Shown: positions 48,450 to 57,997 of the stretch, in pieces
Layout: each line of letters starts with the position of its first letter
Position numbering within the stretch: position 1 is the first letter of the stretch
DNA from: Paraburkholderia sejongensis
GTDB lineage: Bacteria; Pseudomonadota; Gammaproteobacteria; Burkholderiales; Burkholderiaceae
Length of the DNA stretch: 64,000 bases
Assembly: GCF_020880815.1 (NCBI RefSeq)
Contig: NZ_JAJITD010000002.1
Span: forward strand, 124,001 to 188,000
Reading direction: 5' to 3'
Program-made: the position numbers and the translations under genes
The notes under the pieces: model-generated
What the model saw: only the letters and a program-made list of their open reading frames with translations
Database searches by the model: none
Told to the model about the DNA's origin: nothing

Positions 48450-48495
48450 GGCCAAAGACGTCGTGTCGACCGACCGTTTCACCGCGTCTTTGGTC
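48450..48495. terminator. Inverted repeat between convergent glycosyltransferase genes
   Basis: The arms ggccaaagacgtcgtg (48450-48465) and caccgcgtctttggtc (48480-48495) pair over 13 of 16 positions with a 14-base loop. Its location between convergent ends suggests a bidirectional terminator, although no T-run follows. Confidence 0.4.
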
Positions 48496-48583
48496 GCAAA
48501 TCCTTAAGGCACGGCGCCCGCTTCGCCCTTGAATGTCCGCTTCGATCTGCGGATTCAATGGGTTGCGGGTATCCAAAAAAACA

Positions 48584-49597
48584 TCAGGTCACAAGGCTTC
48601 GCCGCACTGCAGCCGAAAGTGTTGCGTAGCGCATTACCTTGATAGCCCACGGTGGCGAGTAGTCGAGAACGAATGCAACAAGCGAGAACTTCAGTTTCAG
48701 CTTGCGACGGACATACCTGCTCTGCCGTAAAACCTTCGCGTACTGTTTGAGAATTGCTACCAACTCCTGTTTGTCCGCGGTTTTTTTCGTTGTCGCTTTC
48801 AACGCATCCGAGAGGAACGCACGGCCAAATCGAGGCGCGATGCAGTCCCGGAAAAAAAACAGGCCTCGGTCCGGGTTGTCGGGAAACTGGCTCGACAGCT
48901 TCATGAAATACTTGAACCTGCTGCGACACATGCGGATGCTGTACGAAGTGCTCTCGCTATGAATGCACCAGACCGTGACCGGCTCGTCGACATAGTAGTT
49001 GGTGAAGCCATTGCGGAAAATTCTCAGGAAGAGATCATCATCCTCGTAGCCCATGAACTGCTCATCGAAGCCACCGACCGCTTCGAATGCCTTGCGCGTG
49101 ATAATTGAAGCTGACGGCAGTACGAACATGTCGGATTTCAGCAGATCGATCAACGACTTTTTCGGGTTCGACGGCGAGTGCTCCTTCACTGAACTGGTGA
49201 ATATCAATCCACCGTCACCGTCGGCAATATGTAAATCTGCATAAACGAAGCCGAGTCGGAGGTCATTTTCAGGAAGATTACCCACGAGAATCTCAATGTG
49301 ATTTTCGAGGTAAAAATCGTCCTGATCGAGAAAGCATATATAGTCGGAGGTACTCGCAGCGACACCAGCGTTTCGCGCGGAGCCTTGCCCCCCGTTCGAT
49401 TTATCGATTATGCGAAAGCCGTATTTTTGTGCCAGAGGATCAAGCGCGGCGCGCTCTTCAGCCTTTGAGCCATCGTTAACGACGATGAATTCCGCCGGCG
49501 CAATGGTTTGTTGGGCAACACTCTTGACGGCCCGTTCGAGCCATTTTGCACCGTTATAAAATGGAATAATCACGGCGACCGACGGTGTTTTATTCAT
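48584..49597 (-). CDS. Glycosyltransferase family 2
   Basis: A 337-residue GT-A enzyme: SVAVIIPFYNGAKWLERAVK, FIVVNDGSKAEE, NGGQGSARNAG, ICFLDQDDFYLENHI with the DQDD metal motif, and GYEDDDLFLRIFRNG. The last ~80 residues are Lys/Arg-rich (YVRRKLKLKF), suiting membrane-surface contact. Codon use is noticeably more AT-rich than in most of the window, consistent with acquisition by transfer. It reads leftward, opposite to the preceding block; 172 bases separate it from the tandem GT2 gene upstream on the same strand. Confidence 0.88.
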   Translation of the reverse strand: MNKTPSVAVIIPFYNGAKWLERAVKSVAQQTIAPAEFIVVNDGSKAEERAALDPLAQKYGFRIIDKSNGGQGSARNAGVAASTSDYICFLDQDDFYLENHIEILVGNLPENDLRLGFVYADLHIADGDGGLIFTSSVKEHSPSNPKKSLIDLLKSDMFVLPSASIITRKAFEAVGGFDEQFMGYEDDDLFLRIFRNGFTNYYVDEPVTVWCIHSESTSYSIRMCRSRFKYFMKLSSQFPDNPDRGLFFFRDCIAPRFGRAFLSDALKATTKKTADKQELVAILKQYAKVLRQSRYVRRKLKLKFSLVAFVLDYSPPWAIKVMRYATLSAAVRRSLVT

Positions 49598-49769
49598 ATA
49601 TGCTCCTCAGGACGCTTGAGCGTACCTTAAACAAATTACAAGCCGCTTTCTTCATTTTGAAAGTGCTGTTCGATTTCTTGAGCGGCGCAATCGCAGAAGA
49701 CGCGCGCCAGCCCAACTCGTAGTGTTGTGCGAAAGGCTCTTGCGGGGTGTTTGCGCGCCCCGTATCCCC

Positions 49770-51680
49770 TCAAACAAGCGCATTCACGCGCGGCGGCGAT
49801 GCCAGAGCGAAACTGTCTTCGTCCAAAGTCAGATTGGGACTATAAGACGGGTCGTTCCGTAACAGACTGCCCCACCGCCGCTGCATGTATTGGATCTCTC
49901 CATCGAAGTGAGCTTGTCTCGCAGAATCGCTGCCACAGTGTCGAATCGACGACTCGTGGTGAAACAACTCCGCATATGGGGTCCACACATTGCGATAGCC
50001 GGCTTCTTGCATACGTATGCAGAAGTCGACATCGCTGAACGCCATCACCGCCGCCTGCTCATCGAACCCTGCCACCTCTCGATAGACCGACTTGCGCACG
50101 ATCATGCATGCAGCCGTCACCGCGGAAACAGTTCGAATGAGGCTGGCGCGGCCGAAGTAGCCAAACGAGCTGCGAGGAATACGTTGATGAACCGATCCGG
50201 CCACGCCATGCAGACCAAGTGTCATACCAGCATGCTGCACGGTACCGTCCGGATAAAGCAGTTTCGCGCCTACCGTGCCGACGCCGGGTTGCAACGCGAT
50301 GCTGACCATTTCCGACAACCAGTCAGGCGAGAGTACTTCGATACCACTATCGATCAAGCCGACGATCTCGCCATTCGCCGCATCGACAGCCGAATTGCAC
50401 CATGCGGAGAAGTTGCATGGCCGGTCGTCGCGCAATACCCGAGCCCTGCCGCCGCGCTCGAGTGCGGCCAGATAGTCCAGCGTCGCGGGCTCGTCTGAGC
50501 CCGCATCGACGATAAGGATTTCGAAATTGCCGTAAGTGGTCTTCTCGATAATGCTCGCGAGGCACTGTTTGAGCAATTCGAGTTCATTTCGGATTGGAAT
50601 GACCAGGCTGACAAGCGGCGCGGGGGCTGGAAGCGCGTATCGTGCACGGTATCCGTTGACTGCGAACTCCACCGCGCCGCGAACTCCAACTCTGCCGAAG
50701 TGATCGTTAAGCGCCCGCTCGCCGGCCACTACGGCATAAGGCTTTGCATCCGCGCCCGCTGCCGTGCTCTGCGCGTGGACCCGCCAGTGGTACAGCACGC
50801 GAGGGATGTGATGGATCGCGCCAACGCCTGCGCGCTCGACGCAACGAAGCGCAAGATCATAATCTTGCGACCCTTCGTAACCCTCGCGAAACCCTCCCAC
50901 CTCGTCCAGCAGAGTGGTCTGAAACACCCCCAGATGACTGAACATGTTTTGCGAGAGAAACAGATCCGGGTTCCAGTCACACTTGAAATACGGCTCACGG
51001 CGCTTGCCGGCTTCGTCGATCTTGTCTTCGTCGGAGTAGATCATCCGGATCGAGGGATTACGCTCGATCGCATCAGCAACGCAATAGAGCGCATGTTCCG
51101 GCAATATGTCGTCGTGGTCGAACAGCGCAACCCATGCGCCCGTCACAAGTTCGAGCGCGGTATTCGATGCCGCGGAAATGTGACCGTTTTTCTCGCGGAA
51201 CGCGACCTTGATCCGTTCGTCCGTATGGGCATAGCGCTCGAGTAACGGACGGATCTCGGGATTGGTCGACACGTCGTCCGCGATGCACAGTTCCCAATAC
51301 GGATAGAGCTGCCCGCGAACGGATTCAATCGCCTCAGCCAGCCATTTGGGATCGGGATTGTAGACGGGCATCACTACCGAGATTCGCGGCGGATTTTCAA
51401 AGCCCGCGATGCGCGCGCGAATGGCCACGCGAGTTGCGTCGTCGATGTGATCGTAGCGGCGCAACCATTCGGCGTAGAGCTGCGGAGCGACAGTGCCAGG
51501 CGCGCCCGCGCGCAACCACGCGATCCGTCGCTTCAGGCCTGCCAGACCTTCGCGGCGAAAGACCCCGTAGGCTTTGCGCACGGCCCAGCGCAATCCATCG
51601 CCCGCGACCAGCCGGCTCAGCAACGAACGTGCTCTACGCAACTTCATTGATTCAGCGTCCCGCGATACCGCCGTTGCCAT
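49770..51680 (-). CDS. Tandem GT2-GT2 glycosyltransferase; second domain has an altered metal motif
   Basis: 636 residues with two GT-A domains. Domain 1 (about 97-330) is complete: RISVVMPVYNPDPKWLAEAI, CIADDVSTN, VALFDHDDILPEHAL, YSDEDKIDEAGKR and GSQDYDLALRC. Domain 2 (about 355-600) has PLVSLVIPIRNELELLKQCL, GEIVGLIDSGIEVLSPDWL, GAKLLYPDGTVQHAGM and FSDVDFCIRMQEAGYR. Where relatives have NND or NDD, domain 2 has D-S-G, so its catalysis is doubtful. The start at 51680 is 8 bases after wzt; an in-frame ATG at 51647 is an alternative. It is close in design to the GT2 at 40.3 kb. Confidence 0.87.
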   Translation of the reverse strand: MATAVSRDAESMKLRRARSLLSRLVAGDGLRWAVRKAYGVFRREGLAGLKRRIAWLRAGAPGTVAPQLYAEWLRRYDHIDDATRVAIRARIAGFENPPRISVVMPVYNPDPKWLAEAIESVRGQLYPYWELCIADDVSTNPEIRPLLERYAHTDERIKVAFREKNGHISAASNTALELVTGAWVALFDHDDILPEHALYCVADAIERNPSIRMIYSDEDKIDEAGKRREPYFKCDWNPDLFLSQNMFSHLGVFQTTLLDEVGGFREGYEGSQDYDLALRCVERAGVGAIHHIPRVLYHWRVHAQSTAAGADAKPYAVVAGERALNDHFGRVGVRGAVEFAVNGYRARYALPAPAPLVSLVIPIRNELELLKQCLASIIEKTTYGNFEILIVDAGSDEPATLDYLAALERGGRARVLRDDRPCNFSAWCNSAVDAANGEIVGLIDSGIEVLSPDWLSEMVSIALQPGVGTVGAKLLYPDGTVQHAGMTLGLHGVAGSVHQRIPRSSFGYFGRASLIRTVSAVTAACMIVRKSVYREVAGFDEQAAVMAFSDVDFCIRMQEAGYRNVWTPYAELFHHESSIRHCGSDSARQAHFDGEIQYMQRRWGSLLRNDPSYSPNLTLDEDSFALASPPRVNALV

Positions 51681-51688
51681 TCAAAGCT

Positions 51689-52441
51689 TCAGCCCCCCAT
51701 CGCAGTCGCATACTGCGACACGACTTCTTCGACCTCGCCGAACGCACGCACACATCCGCGCTCCATCCAGAGTGCCTTGTTGCATACCTTGCGAATTTCG
51801 CTGTTCGAGTGCATCGCGAGAACGACGATCTCGGCCCGACCGCGCAGTTCGTGGAGGCGCGCTTCTGCCTTATGCATGAACGACGCATCGCCTACACCCA
51901 TGACTTCGTCGAGAAGCAGGATCTCCGCGTCGACCGATGTCGAAACGGCGAACGCGAGTCGCATCTTCATCCCGCTCGAGTAAGTGCGAACCGGCAGGTC
52001 CAGATAGTCACCCAACTCGCTGAATTCCGCGATATCGCTCTGCTTCTGGCGAATCTCCGCATCGGTCATGCCGAGCAGCAGCCCGCGCAAGCGGATGTTC
52101 TGCATGCCGGTCGAGTTGTCGTCCATGCCGAGACTGATGTCGAGCAACGGCACGACTTTGCCCTCTCGCGACAGCGTGCCGGCCGTCGGAGGATAGATGC
52201 CGGCCATCGCACGCAGCAGTGTCGACTTGCCCGCGCCATTGTGGCCGATCAGTCCAACCCGATCGCCGCTCTCGAAGCGGAAGGTCAGATCGTCCAGAGC
52301 GCGTACGACGATGACACCGTCGTTGCCCTCCGCAATCCGGTTGCGCCGCCCCATCCGCAGCACCTGTTTCTTCAGCGAGCGACCCTGCACGTCGAAAATC
52401 GGCAGGTCCAACGTCACGTTGTTAAGTTCAATGTACGCCAT
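51689..52441 (-). CDS. wzt: O-antigen ABC transporter ATP-binding protein, short form without glycan-binding domain
   Basis: A 250-residue ABC ATPase pairing with Wzm to export polyprenyl-linked O-chains. Walker A GHNGAGKS is at residues 66-73, signature YSSGMKMRLAF, Walker B EILLLDEVMGVGD. The N-terminal insertion (FDVQGRSLKKQVLRMG) is typical of Wzt/KpsT/TagH. It ends ~20 residues after the ABC fold, unlike E. coli O8/O9a Wzt (over 400 residues), which carry a C-terminal carbohydrate-binding domain that recognises the capped chain end. The start lies 10 bases after the wzm stop. Confidence 0.93.
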   Translation of the reverse strand: MAYIELNNVTLDLPIFDVQGRSLKKQVLRMGRRNRIAEGNDGVIVVRALDDLTFRFESGDRVGLIGHNGAGKSTLLRAMAGIYPPTAGTLSREGKVVPLLDISLGMDDNSTGMQNIRLRGLLLGMTDAEIRQKQSDIAEFSELGDYLDLPVRTYSSGMKMRLAFAVSTSVDAEILLLDEVMGVGDASFMHKAEARLHELRGRAEIVVLAMHSNSEIRKVCNKALWMERGCVRAFGEVEEVVSQYATAMGG

Positions 52442-52451
52442 GTCGCTCTCT

Positions 52452-53234
52452 TCAAACCCAGTACGGAAGACGTTTCAAATAGCGGCCAGTCATCAGCAAC
52501 GCAATAGGCCAGCCGATCACAGCCATGCCAATAGTCACTTGCCATGCCACCATGCTCGGCATTTGCCCGATCAGCGGCGCGCGCACGATTTCGATCAGAT
52601 AGGCGAGCGGATTCCATTCGACGATGAACGCGAATCTGTTCAGCGCCTCGGGCCGGAAAATGATTGGCGTGACGTAGAACGCGACTTGCAGCAATGCGCT
52701 GATGATTTGCGGCAGGTCACGAAAGCGTGCGGACAACAGGCCCACCGTCATCGCAATCCACATCACGTTCAGCAGATATACGAGCAAGCCGGGAATGAAC
52801 ATCGGCAGCGCTTCCCAGCTTTTGACGCCATAGATCGCAAGGAGGCCAATAACAATGACGAAGTTATGGGCGACGACGATCAGATTGCGCCATATGACCT
52901 GCAGAATGAAGATCAGCTTGGGCGTAGGGACCTGCCGTATGTACGACGCACCGCTAATGTACGCAACGCTTCCCTCGTTCACCGACTGCGAAAACAACCC
53001 CCACAGCACGATGCTCGACGCAAGAAACGGCAGATATTCGTTCATCTTCTGGCCGAACAGCGTGCCGTACACGACGCCGAGCGAGGTGATCATCACCCCC
53101 ATACTAATCGTCAGCCAGAACGGCCCAACCCGCGAACGCGCATAGCGCTGCCGAATCTCCAGCCAGCCAAGCAGCGTCCACAACCGCCATGACGCGAGGC
53201 TCTGTTTGAGGTCAAGAAGTGAAAGAGTCAACAT
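52452..53234 (-). CDS. wzm: O-antigen ABC transporter permease
   Basis: A 260-residue ABC-2 type permease with about six membrane segments. RYARSRVGPFWLTISMGVM near the N-terminus and FRDLPQIISALLQVAFYVTP are family signatures, as in Wzm, RfbA and KpsM proteins. It forms the channel for export of finished O-polysaccharide on undecaprenyl diphosphate. It lies directly upstream of wzt on the minus strand. Confidence 0.93.
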   Translation of the reverse strand: MLTLSLLDLKQSLASWRLWTLLGWLEIRQRYARSRVGPFWLTISMGVMITSLGVVYGTLFGQKMNEYLPFLASSIVLWGLFSQSVNEGSVAYISGASYIRQVPTPKLIFILQVIWRNLIVVAHNFVIVIGLLAIYGVKSWEALPMFIPGLLVYLLNVMWIAMTVGLLSARFRDLPQIISALLQVAFYVTPIIFRPEALNRFAFIVEWNPLAYLIEIVRAPLIGQMPSMVAWQVTIGMAVIGWPIALLMTGRYLKRLPYWV

Positions 53235-53283
53235 GCAAGCTGTCTATTTGAATGGAATATATAAAGTGGGTGGTGTGCGCGTT

Positions 53284-54192
53284 TCACAGTGCGCCATCGC
53301 GCCCAGTCAGTCCATGCCAGATCCCCAGCAACGACAGACGCAGGTGCAGCAGGCGAGGTTGCATGAATAACGCGTAGATCACGAGCCGGACCGGCATCTT
53401 CACGAGTTCAGTCGACTTCCAGCTCCAGGGCACATAGGCCCGCCGGATCAGTGCGATCGCATTGCGGAACAGATAATAATGCCGGACCGCGCTGTGCCCC
53501 GGATAGCTTCGTCCGAACACCTTCACCGGTTCGCCGCCCAGTTCATGCGCGAGCCGCAACGCCGGCGCGCCGAGCACCGAATAGCCCTTCGCGCGAGCCC
53601 GCGCGCACCATTCGAGATCGACGAAATCGATGAACAAACCATCGTCCATCGGACCGATCTCACGCCAAACGTCGAGGTTCACGCACGAGCCCGACGTAAT
53701 CAGGAAGTCGACGTCGATCGGCTTCACGCCCTCGGGCGGAATCCGCCGCAGCCACAGGTAACCGAAGCGCACGAACGGCGCCACGCCACGCAGGCGGGTA
53801 TCTTCGTACGCCGGCCCGATCAGCGCGACGCGCCGGTCGCGCAGCCGCTCGGCCGCGAGCGTCTCGGGCAGCTCCCGCAGCAGTTGCTCCGACGGTTCGC
53901 TATCCTGATCGAACATCAACACCGACGTGCAGCCCGCCGCGTGCAGCCGTTCGATGCCCTGGTTCAGCGCGGTCGCAATCCCGAGGTTCGCGCCGTTCGC
54001 GACATAGTCGATTTGGGCATCCAGGCCAAGCGCCGCCGGCGTGCTGACGCTCTCGGTATTGTCGATCACCACGCACGGCCATACCTGGGCGAGCCGGTTC
54101 GCCCGGGCCACGCAATCGTGGTCCGGGCGATAAAAGACGATTACGACACCGGCTTGCTCCCGACGCGACGAATTCTGGTCCAAGTTACTCAC
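53284..54192 (-). CDS. Rhamnosyltransferase-type glycosyltransferase family 2
   Basis: A 302-residue GT2 enzyme resembling RfbF/RfbG rhamnosyltransferases: AGVVIVFYRPDHDCVARANR, VVIDNTES, GANLGIATALNQGI, VLMFDQDSEPSEQLL with the DQD motif, and FIDFVDLEWCARARAKGY. It sits between rfbD, whose end it overlaps by 8 bases, and wzm. The context points to dTDP-L-rhamnose as donor. Confidence 0.87.
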   Translation of the reverse strand: MSNLDQNSSRREQAGVVIVFYRPDHDCVARANRLAQVWPCVVIDNTESVSTPAALGLDAQIDYVANGANLGIATALNQGIERLHAAGCTSVLMFDQDSEPSEQLLRELPETLAAERLRDRRVALIGPAYEDTRLRGVAPFVRFGYLWLRRIPPEGVKPIDVDFLITSGSCVNLDVWREIGPMDDGLFIDFVDLEWCARARAKGYSVLGAPALRLAHELGGEPVKVFGRSYPGHSAVRHYYLFRNAIALIRRAYVPWSWKSTELVKMPVRLVIYALFMQPRLLHLRLSLLGIWHGLTGRDGAL

Positions 54193-55087
54193 TCAAACAC
54201 AGCTTCAGCGCATCGGCCCAATCCGGCAAACGCAATCCAAATGCTTCGGTCAACTTGTCGTGCGACAGCCGCGAATTGGCCGGCCGCTTCGCGGGCACCG
54301 GATAGTCGCTCGCCGGAATCGGCACGACCTTCGGCGCGCGTTCGCCCATTGCGTTCGCGAAGATCGCCTCCGCGAAGCCATGCCACGAAGTCGCGCCGGC
54401 CGACGTGAAGTGATAGACGCCGGAACGCCGCGCCCACCAATCCGTCCGGTCGGGCGCCGCCAGCGCTTGCGCGGCGATGTGCGCGGTTGCGGTCGCGATC
54501 GTTTTCGACCACGTCGGCGCGCCGATCTGATCGGCGACCACGCGCAACTCGGGACGCTCGTTGCCGAGCTTGAGCATCGTCAGCAGGAAGTTCTTGCCGC
54601 GCCGCCCGTACACCCAGCTGGTACGCAAAATCAGATGCGCGCAGCCGGTCGCCGCGATCGCCTGCTCGCCCTCGAGCTTGGTCAGCCCATAGACGTTCTG
54701 CGGATTGGTCGCATCCGTTTCGACATAGGCGCCTTCTTTGGTGCCGTCGAACACGTAATCGGTCGAGTAGTGAATCAGCGCCGCGCCGCTCGCCGCCGCC
54801 TCTTCCGCGAACACGCGCGGCACGTCGGCATTCAGACGACGCGCGGCGTCGACGTCGGTTTCCGCCTTGTCGACCGCGGTATAAGCGGCCGGATTGACGA
54901 TCAGCGACGGCTTCAACTCCCGCACGACGGTGCGCACGCGCTCCAGATCGGACAGATCGAGGACCGAACGGTCGCATGCCACCACGCGCCCCAGACCTTG
55001 CAGCGAGCGCAGCAGTTCGAAGCCGACCTGCCCGTTCACTCCCGTCACCAGAATCGTCGGCTCAGGATTCACGCTCACCTCACGCAT
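54185..55087 (-). CDS. rfbD: dTDP-4-dehydrorhamnose reductase
   Basis: A 300-residue SDR, last step to dTDP-L-rhamnose. ILVTGVNGQVGFELLRSLQG binds NADPH, IVNPAAYTAVDKAE and the catalytic HYSTDYVFDG...YGLTK are diagnostic, and VADQIGAPTWS is typical of RmlD. The ATG at 55087 overlaps the rfbC stop by 8 bases; a GTG three codons downstream is an alternative. It is in the minus-strand order rfbB-rfbA-rfbC-rfbD. Confidence 0.95.
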   Translation of the reverse strand: MREVSVNPEPTILVTGVNGQVGFELLRSLQGLGRVVACDRSVLDLSDLERVRTVVRELKPSLIVNPAAYTAVDKAETDVDAARRLNADVPRVFAEEAAASGAALIHYSTDYVFDGTKEGAYVETDATNPQNVYGLTKLEGEQAIAATGCAHLILRTSWVYGRRGKNFLLTMLKLGNERPELRVVADQIGAPTWSKTIATATAHIAAQALAAPDRTDWWARRSGVYHFTSAGATSWHGFAEAIFANAMGERAPKVVPIPASDYPVPAKRPANSRLSHDKLTEAFGLRLPDWADALKLCLSE

Positions 55088-55631
55088 AAACTTCGGCATC
55101 GCCGAGCTGCTTGCCCGCCGCATCCTTCGCCGCCAGCAGCGGTTCGAAATCGATCGGCCATTCGATACCAATGGCCGGATCGTTCCACACGATGCTGCGC
55201 TCGTGCTCGGGGAACCAGTAATCGGTGGTCTTGTAGAGGAACTGCGCGGACTCCGACAGCACCACGAAACCATGCGCGAAGCCGGGCGGCACCCACAGCT
55301 GCCGATGGTTCTCGACCGACAGCGTCACGCCGACCCACTTGCCGAAATTGGGCGAGCTCTTGCGGATATCGACGGCGACATCGAACACTTCGCCTTCGAC
55401 CACCCGCACCAGCTTGCCCTGCGCGTGCTCGATCTGATAGTGCAAGCCGCGCAGCACCCCACGTGCCGAGCGCGAATGGTTGTCCTGCAAGAACTCGACA
55501 TTCGACTCGACTTTCTCGGCGAATTCCTGCGCATTGAAGCTTTCGAAGAAGAAGCCGCGCGCATCGCCGAACACCTTCGGCTCGATGATCTTGACTTCGG
55601 GCAGCGCGGTTGCGGTTACCTGGATGGCCAT
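55080..55631 (-). CDS. rfbC: dTDP-4-dehydrorhamnose 3,5-epimerase
   Basis: A 183-residue cupin-fold epimerase. [37 protein letters not shown] with the catalytic His, and [10 protein letters not shown] are hallmarks. The ATG at 55631 lies within the rfbA 3' end (16-base overlap), and its stop overlaps the rfbD start, so translation of the three is coupled. Confidence 0.96.
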   Translation of the reverse strand: MAIQVTATALPEVKIIEPKVFGDARGFFFESFNAQEFAEKVESNVEFLQDNHSRSARGVLRGLHYQIEHAQGKLVRVVEGEVFDVAVDIRKSSPNFGKWVGVTLSVENHRQLWVPPGFAHGFVVLSESAQFLYKTTDYWFPEHERSIVWNDPAIGIEWPIDFEPLLAAKDAAGKQLGDAEVYA

Positions 55632-56509
55632 GCGACGTGATCCTTCAGAATGTTTTGCAGGTACTGGCCGTAGCCGTTCTTCGCGAGCGGCTTGGCCAGC
55701 GCGAGCAGCTGTTCGCCGTCGATCCACTGGCGCCGGTAGGCGATTTCCTCCGGACACGCGACCACCAGACCCTGGCGCTTTTGCAGCGTCGCGATGAAGG
55801 TTGCGGCTTCGATCAGCGAGTCGTGCGTGCCGGTGTCGAGCCACGCATAACCGCGGCCCATGATCTCGACGTTCAGCGCCGCGTTCGCGAGGTAGCGCGA
55901 ATTGACGTCGGTGATTTCGAGTTCGCCGCGCGGCGACGGCTTGATGTCGGCGGCGATGTCGCAGACCTGTTTGTCGTAGAAGTACAGACCGGTGACCGCG
56001 TAGTTCGAGCGCGGCTTGGCGGGCTTTTCCTCGATCGACAGCGCGCGGAACTGCTGGTCGAACTCGACCACGCCGTAGCGCTCCGGATCCTGCACGTGGT
56101 ACGCGAACACGGTCGCGCCATCGGGCTGCTCGTCGGCGCGCTCGAGCTGCTTCGCGAGATCGTGGCCGTAGAAGATGTTGTCGCCCAGAATCAGCGCCGA
56201 CGGATCGTTATTCACGAACTCGCGGCCGATGATGAACGCCTGCGCGAGTCCGTCCGGCGACGGCTGCACCGCGTACTGGATATTCATCCCCCACTGGCTG
56301 CCGTCGCCGAGCATCGCCTCGAAGCGCGGCGTGTCCTGCGGCGTCGAGATGATCAGCACGTCGCGAATGCCCGCCACCATCAGCGTGGACAGCGGGTAGT
56401 AGATCATCGGTTTGTCGTAGACCGGCAGCAGCTGCTTGGAGACGACGTGCGTGATCGGATACAGGCGGGTGCCGGAGCCGCCCGCGAGAATAATGCCTTT
56501 GCGCGCCAT
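55616..56509 (-). CDS. rfbA: Glucose-1-phosphate thymidylyltransferase
   Basis: A 297-residue nucleotidyltransferase, first step of dTDP-L-rhamnose synthesis. [43 protein letters not shown] and VTGLYFYD are diagnostic of RmlA. The start at 56509 follows rfbB by 10 bases; the open frame upstream is a shadow of rfbB. Confidence 0.97.
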   Translation of the reverse strand: MARKGIILAGGSGTRLYPITHVVSKQLLPVYDKPMIYYPLSTLMVAGIRDVLIISTPQDTPRFEAMLGDGSQWGMNIQYAVQPSPDGLAQAFIIGREFVNNDPSALILGDNIFYGHDLAKQLERADEQPDGATVFAYHVQDPERYGVVEFDQQFRALSIEEKPAKPRSNYAVTGLYFYDKQVCDIAADIKPSPRGELEITDVNSRYLANAALNVEIMGRGYAWLDTGTHDSLIEAATFIATLQKRQGLVVACPEEIAYRRQWIDGEQLLALAKPLAKNGYGQYLQNILKDHVAWPSR

Positions 56510-56519
56510 TACCGTGTCC

Positions 56520-57581
56520 TCACGCGCGTTGCGCGTAGTTGGTCTCGACCCACTTCCGGTATTCGCCCGAAGCGACTTCGTCGACCCATTGCTGGTTGTC
56601 GAGATACCACTGGACCGTCTTAGCCAGACCGGTTTCGAACGTTTCCGCCGGCTTCCAGCCGAGTTCACGTTCGAGCTTGCGCGCGTCGATCGCATAGCGG
56701 CGGTCGTGGCCCGGGCGGTCCGTCACATAGGTGATCTGGTCGCGGTACGAGCCGGCCGCCTTCGGGCGGCGCGCGTCGAGCAGATCGCACAGCGTGTGCA
56801 CGACCTCGAGATTCTTCTTCTCGTTCCAGCCGCCGACGTTGTACGTCTCGCCGGGCGTGCCGCGCGCGAGCACTTCGCGGATCGCGCTGCAGTGGTCGCC
56901 TACGTACAGCCAGTCGCGCACGTTCTGGCCATCGCCGTAGACCGGCAGCGGCTTGCCCGCGAGCGCGTTGGCGATCATCAGCGGGATCAGCTTTTCGGGG
57001 AACTGGTACGGACCGTAGTTGTTCGAGCAGTTGGTCGTCAGCACCGGCAGGCCGTACGTGTGGTGGTACGCGCGCACGAGGTGGTCGGAGCCGGCCTTGG
57101 TCGCCGAATACGGGCTGTTCGGCGCGTACGGGGTGGTCTCGGAGAATTGCGGATCGGTTGCGGACAGCGAGCCGAACACTTCGTCGGTCGATACGTGCAG
57201 GAAGCGGAACGCCGCGCGTTCGGCCTCGCCGAGCGTATTCCAGTAGCTGCGGGTCGCTTCGAGCAGCGTGAAGGTGCCGACCACGTTGGTTTGCACGAAA
57301 TCGGCCGGGCCGTGGATCGAGCGATCGACGTGGCTTTCGGCCGCAAAATGCAGGACCGCGCGCGGCTTGTGTTCGGCGAACAGCGCGTCGAGCGCCGCGC
57401 GGTCGCAGATGTCGACGCGCGCGAACACGTGTTTGGGATTGCCCTGATGCGCCTTCAGCGTGCCCAGATTGCCGGCGTAAGTGAGCTTGTCGACGTTGAG
57501 TACCGCTTCGTCCGACGCATCGAGCCAGTCGAGCACGAAATTGGCGCCGATAAAACCGGCACCGCCCGTTACCAGAATCAT
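56520..57581 (-). CDS. rfbB: dTDP-glucose 4,6-dehydratase
   Basis: A 353-residue extended [45 protein letters not shown] with the Thr-Asp-Glu catalytic triplet, YSATK and [16 protein letters not shown] are diagnostic. It is the first gene of the minus-strand rfbBACD set; the promoter should lie in the 416-base region upstream. Confidence 0.97.
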   Translation of the reverse strand: MILVTGGAGFIGANFVLDWLDASDEAVLNVDKLTYAGNLGTLKAHQGNPKHVFARVDICDRAALDALFAEHKPRAVLHFAAESHVDRSIHGPADFVQTNVVGTFTLLEATRSYWNTLGEAERAAFRFLHVSTDEVFGSLSATDPQFSETTPYAPNSPYSATKAGSDHLVRAYHHTYGLPVLTTNCSNNYGPYQFPEKLIPLMIANALAGKPLPVYGDGQNVRDWLYVGDHCSAIREVLARGTPGETYNVGGWNEKKNLEVVHTLCDLLDARRPKAAGSYRDQITYVTDRPGHDRRYAIDARKLERELGWKPAETFETGLAKTVQWYLDNQQWVDEVASGEYRKWVETNYAQRA

Positions 57582-57729
57582 GAAATTCCCTTCCAGGTAT
57601 GGGTGACAGACCGCAGTGACTGTGCCGGCCCGCGCATCCCGCGTGGTGGTGGTGTTCGTTTTTGCTGGCACCCGTCGCGCCGCCGCGCACAACCAGCGGA
57701 CACTCAGACGCCAATTTTAAGAAGGCCCA

Positions 57730-57735
57730 ATTATA
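57730..57735 (-). promoter_or_regulatory. Candidate -10 box of the rfbBACD operon
   Basis: TATAAT on the minus strand (attata on plus), about 150 bases before the rfbB ATG. No convincing -35 at 16-18 bases. Confidence 0.4.
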
Positions 57736-57935
57736 AAGCGGCCCGGAGCAAAAACTAGAACCCTAACAACTTGAAACAGCTTGACAAAATCGGTCGCGAT
57801 CGGTCAGTAAAATAACTTTTTTAAACGCACTTAAAAGTGTTTTAACGAACGTAACGCCGCAGGACGCGGCGGGCAGTGCGACTCGCAGGAAGAAAGAAAA
57901 TGCAGACGTAAGGATTGCGAAAGCTGCCCCAGAGG

Positions 57936-57960
57936 GCGCCGCTGCGAGCGTTAGCGGCGC
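57936..57960 (-). terminator. Hairpin downstream of the rmd-like gene
   Basis: An 8-bp stem gcgccgct / agcggcgc (57936-57943 and 57953-57960) with a 9-base loop, about 40 bases beyond the stop of the reductase gene. The T-run is poor, so a terminator role is tentative. Confidence 0.35.
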
Positions 57961-57997
57961 GAAAGCCACACTCGGCAGCCGCGTGCACCCTTCCTCG

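Larger units (their letters stand above)
57582..57997. other. Intergenic region upstream of rfbB
   Basis: About 416 bases, with an AT-rich part at 57770-57860 (aataacttttttaaacg and an inverted repeat around cactt-aa-aagtg) that stands out from the GC-rich surroundings. No gene supported. It should contain the rfb promoter and the 3' end of the reductase transcript. Confidence 0.55.

Noticed and set aside
48382..48507. 41-codon frame starting inside the end of the three-module GT gene
   Set aside because: Overlaps the larger gene and an inverted repeat; no ribosome-binding site and no family resemblance.
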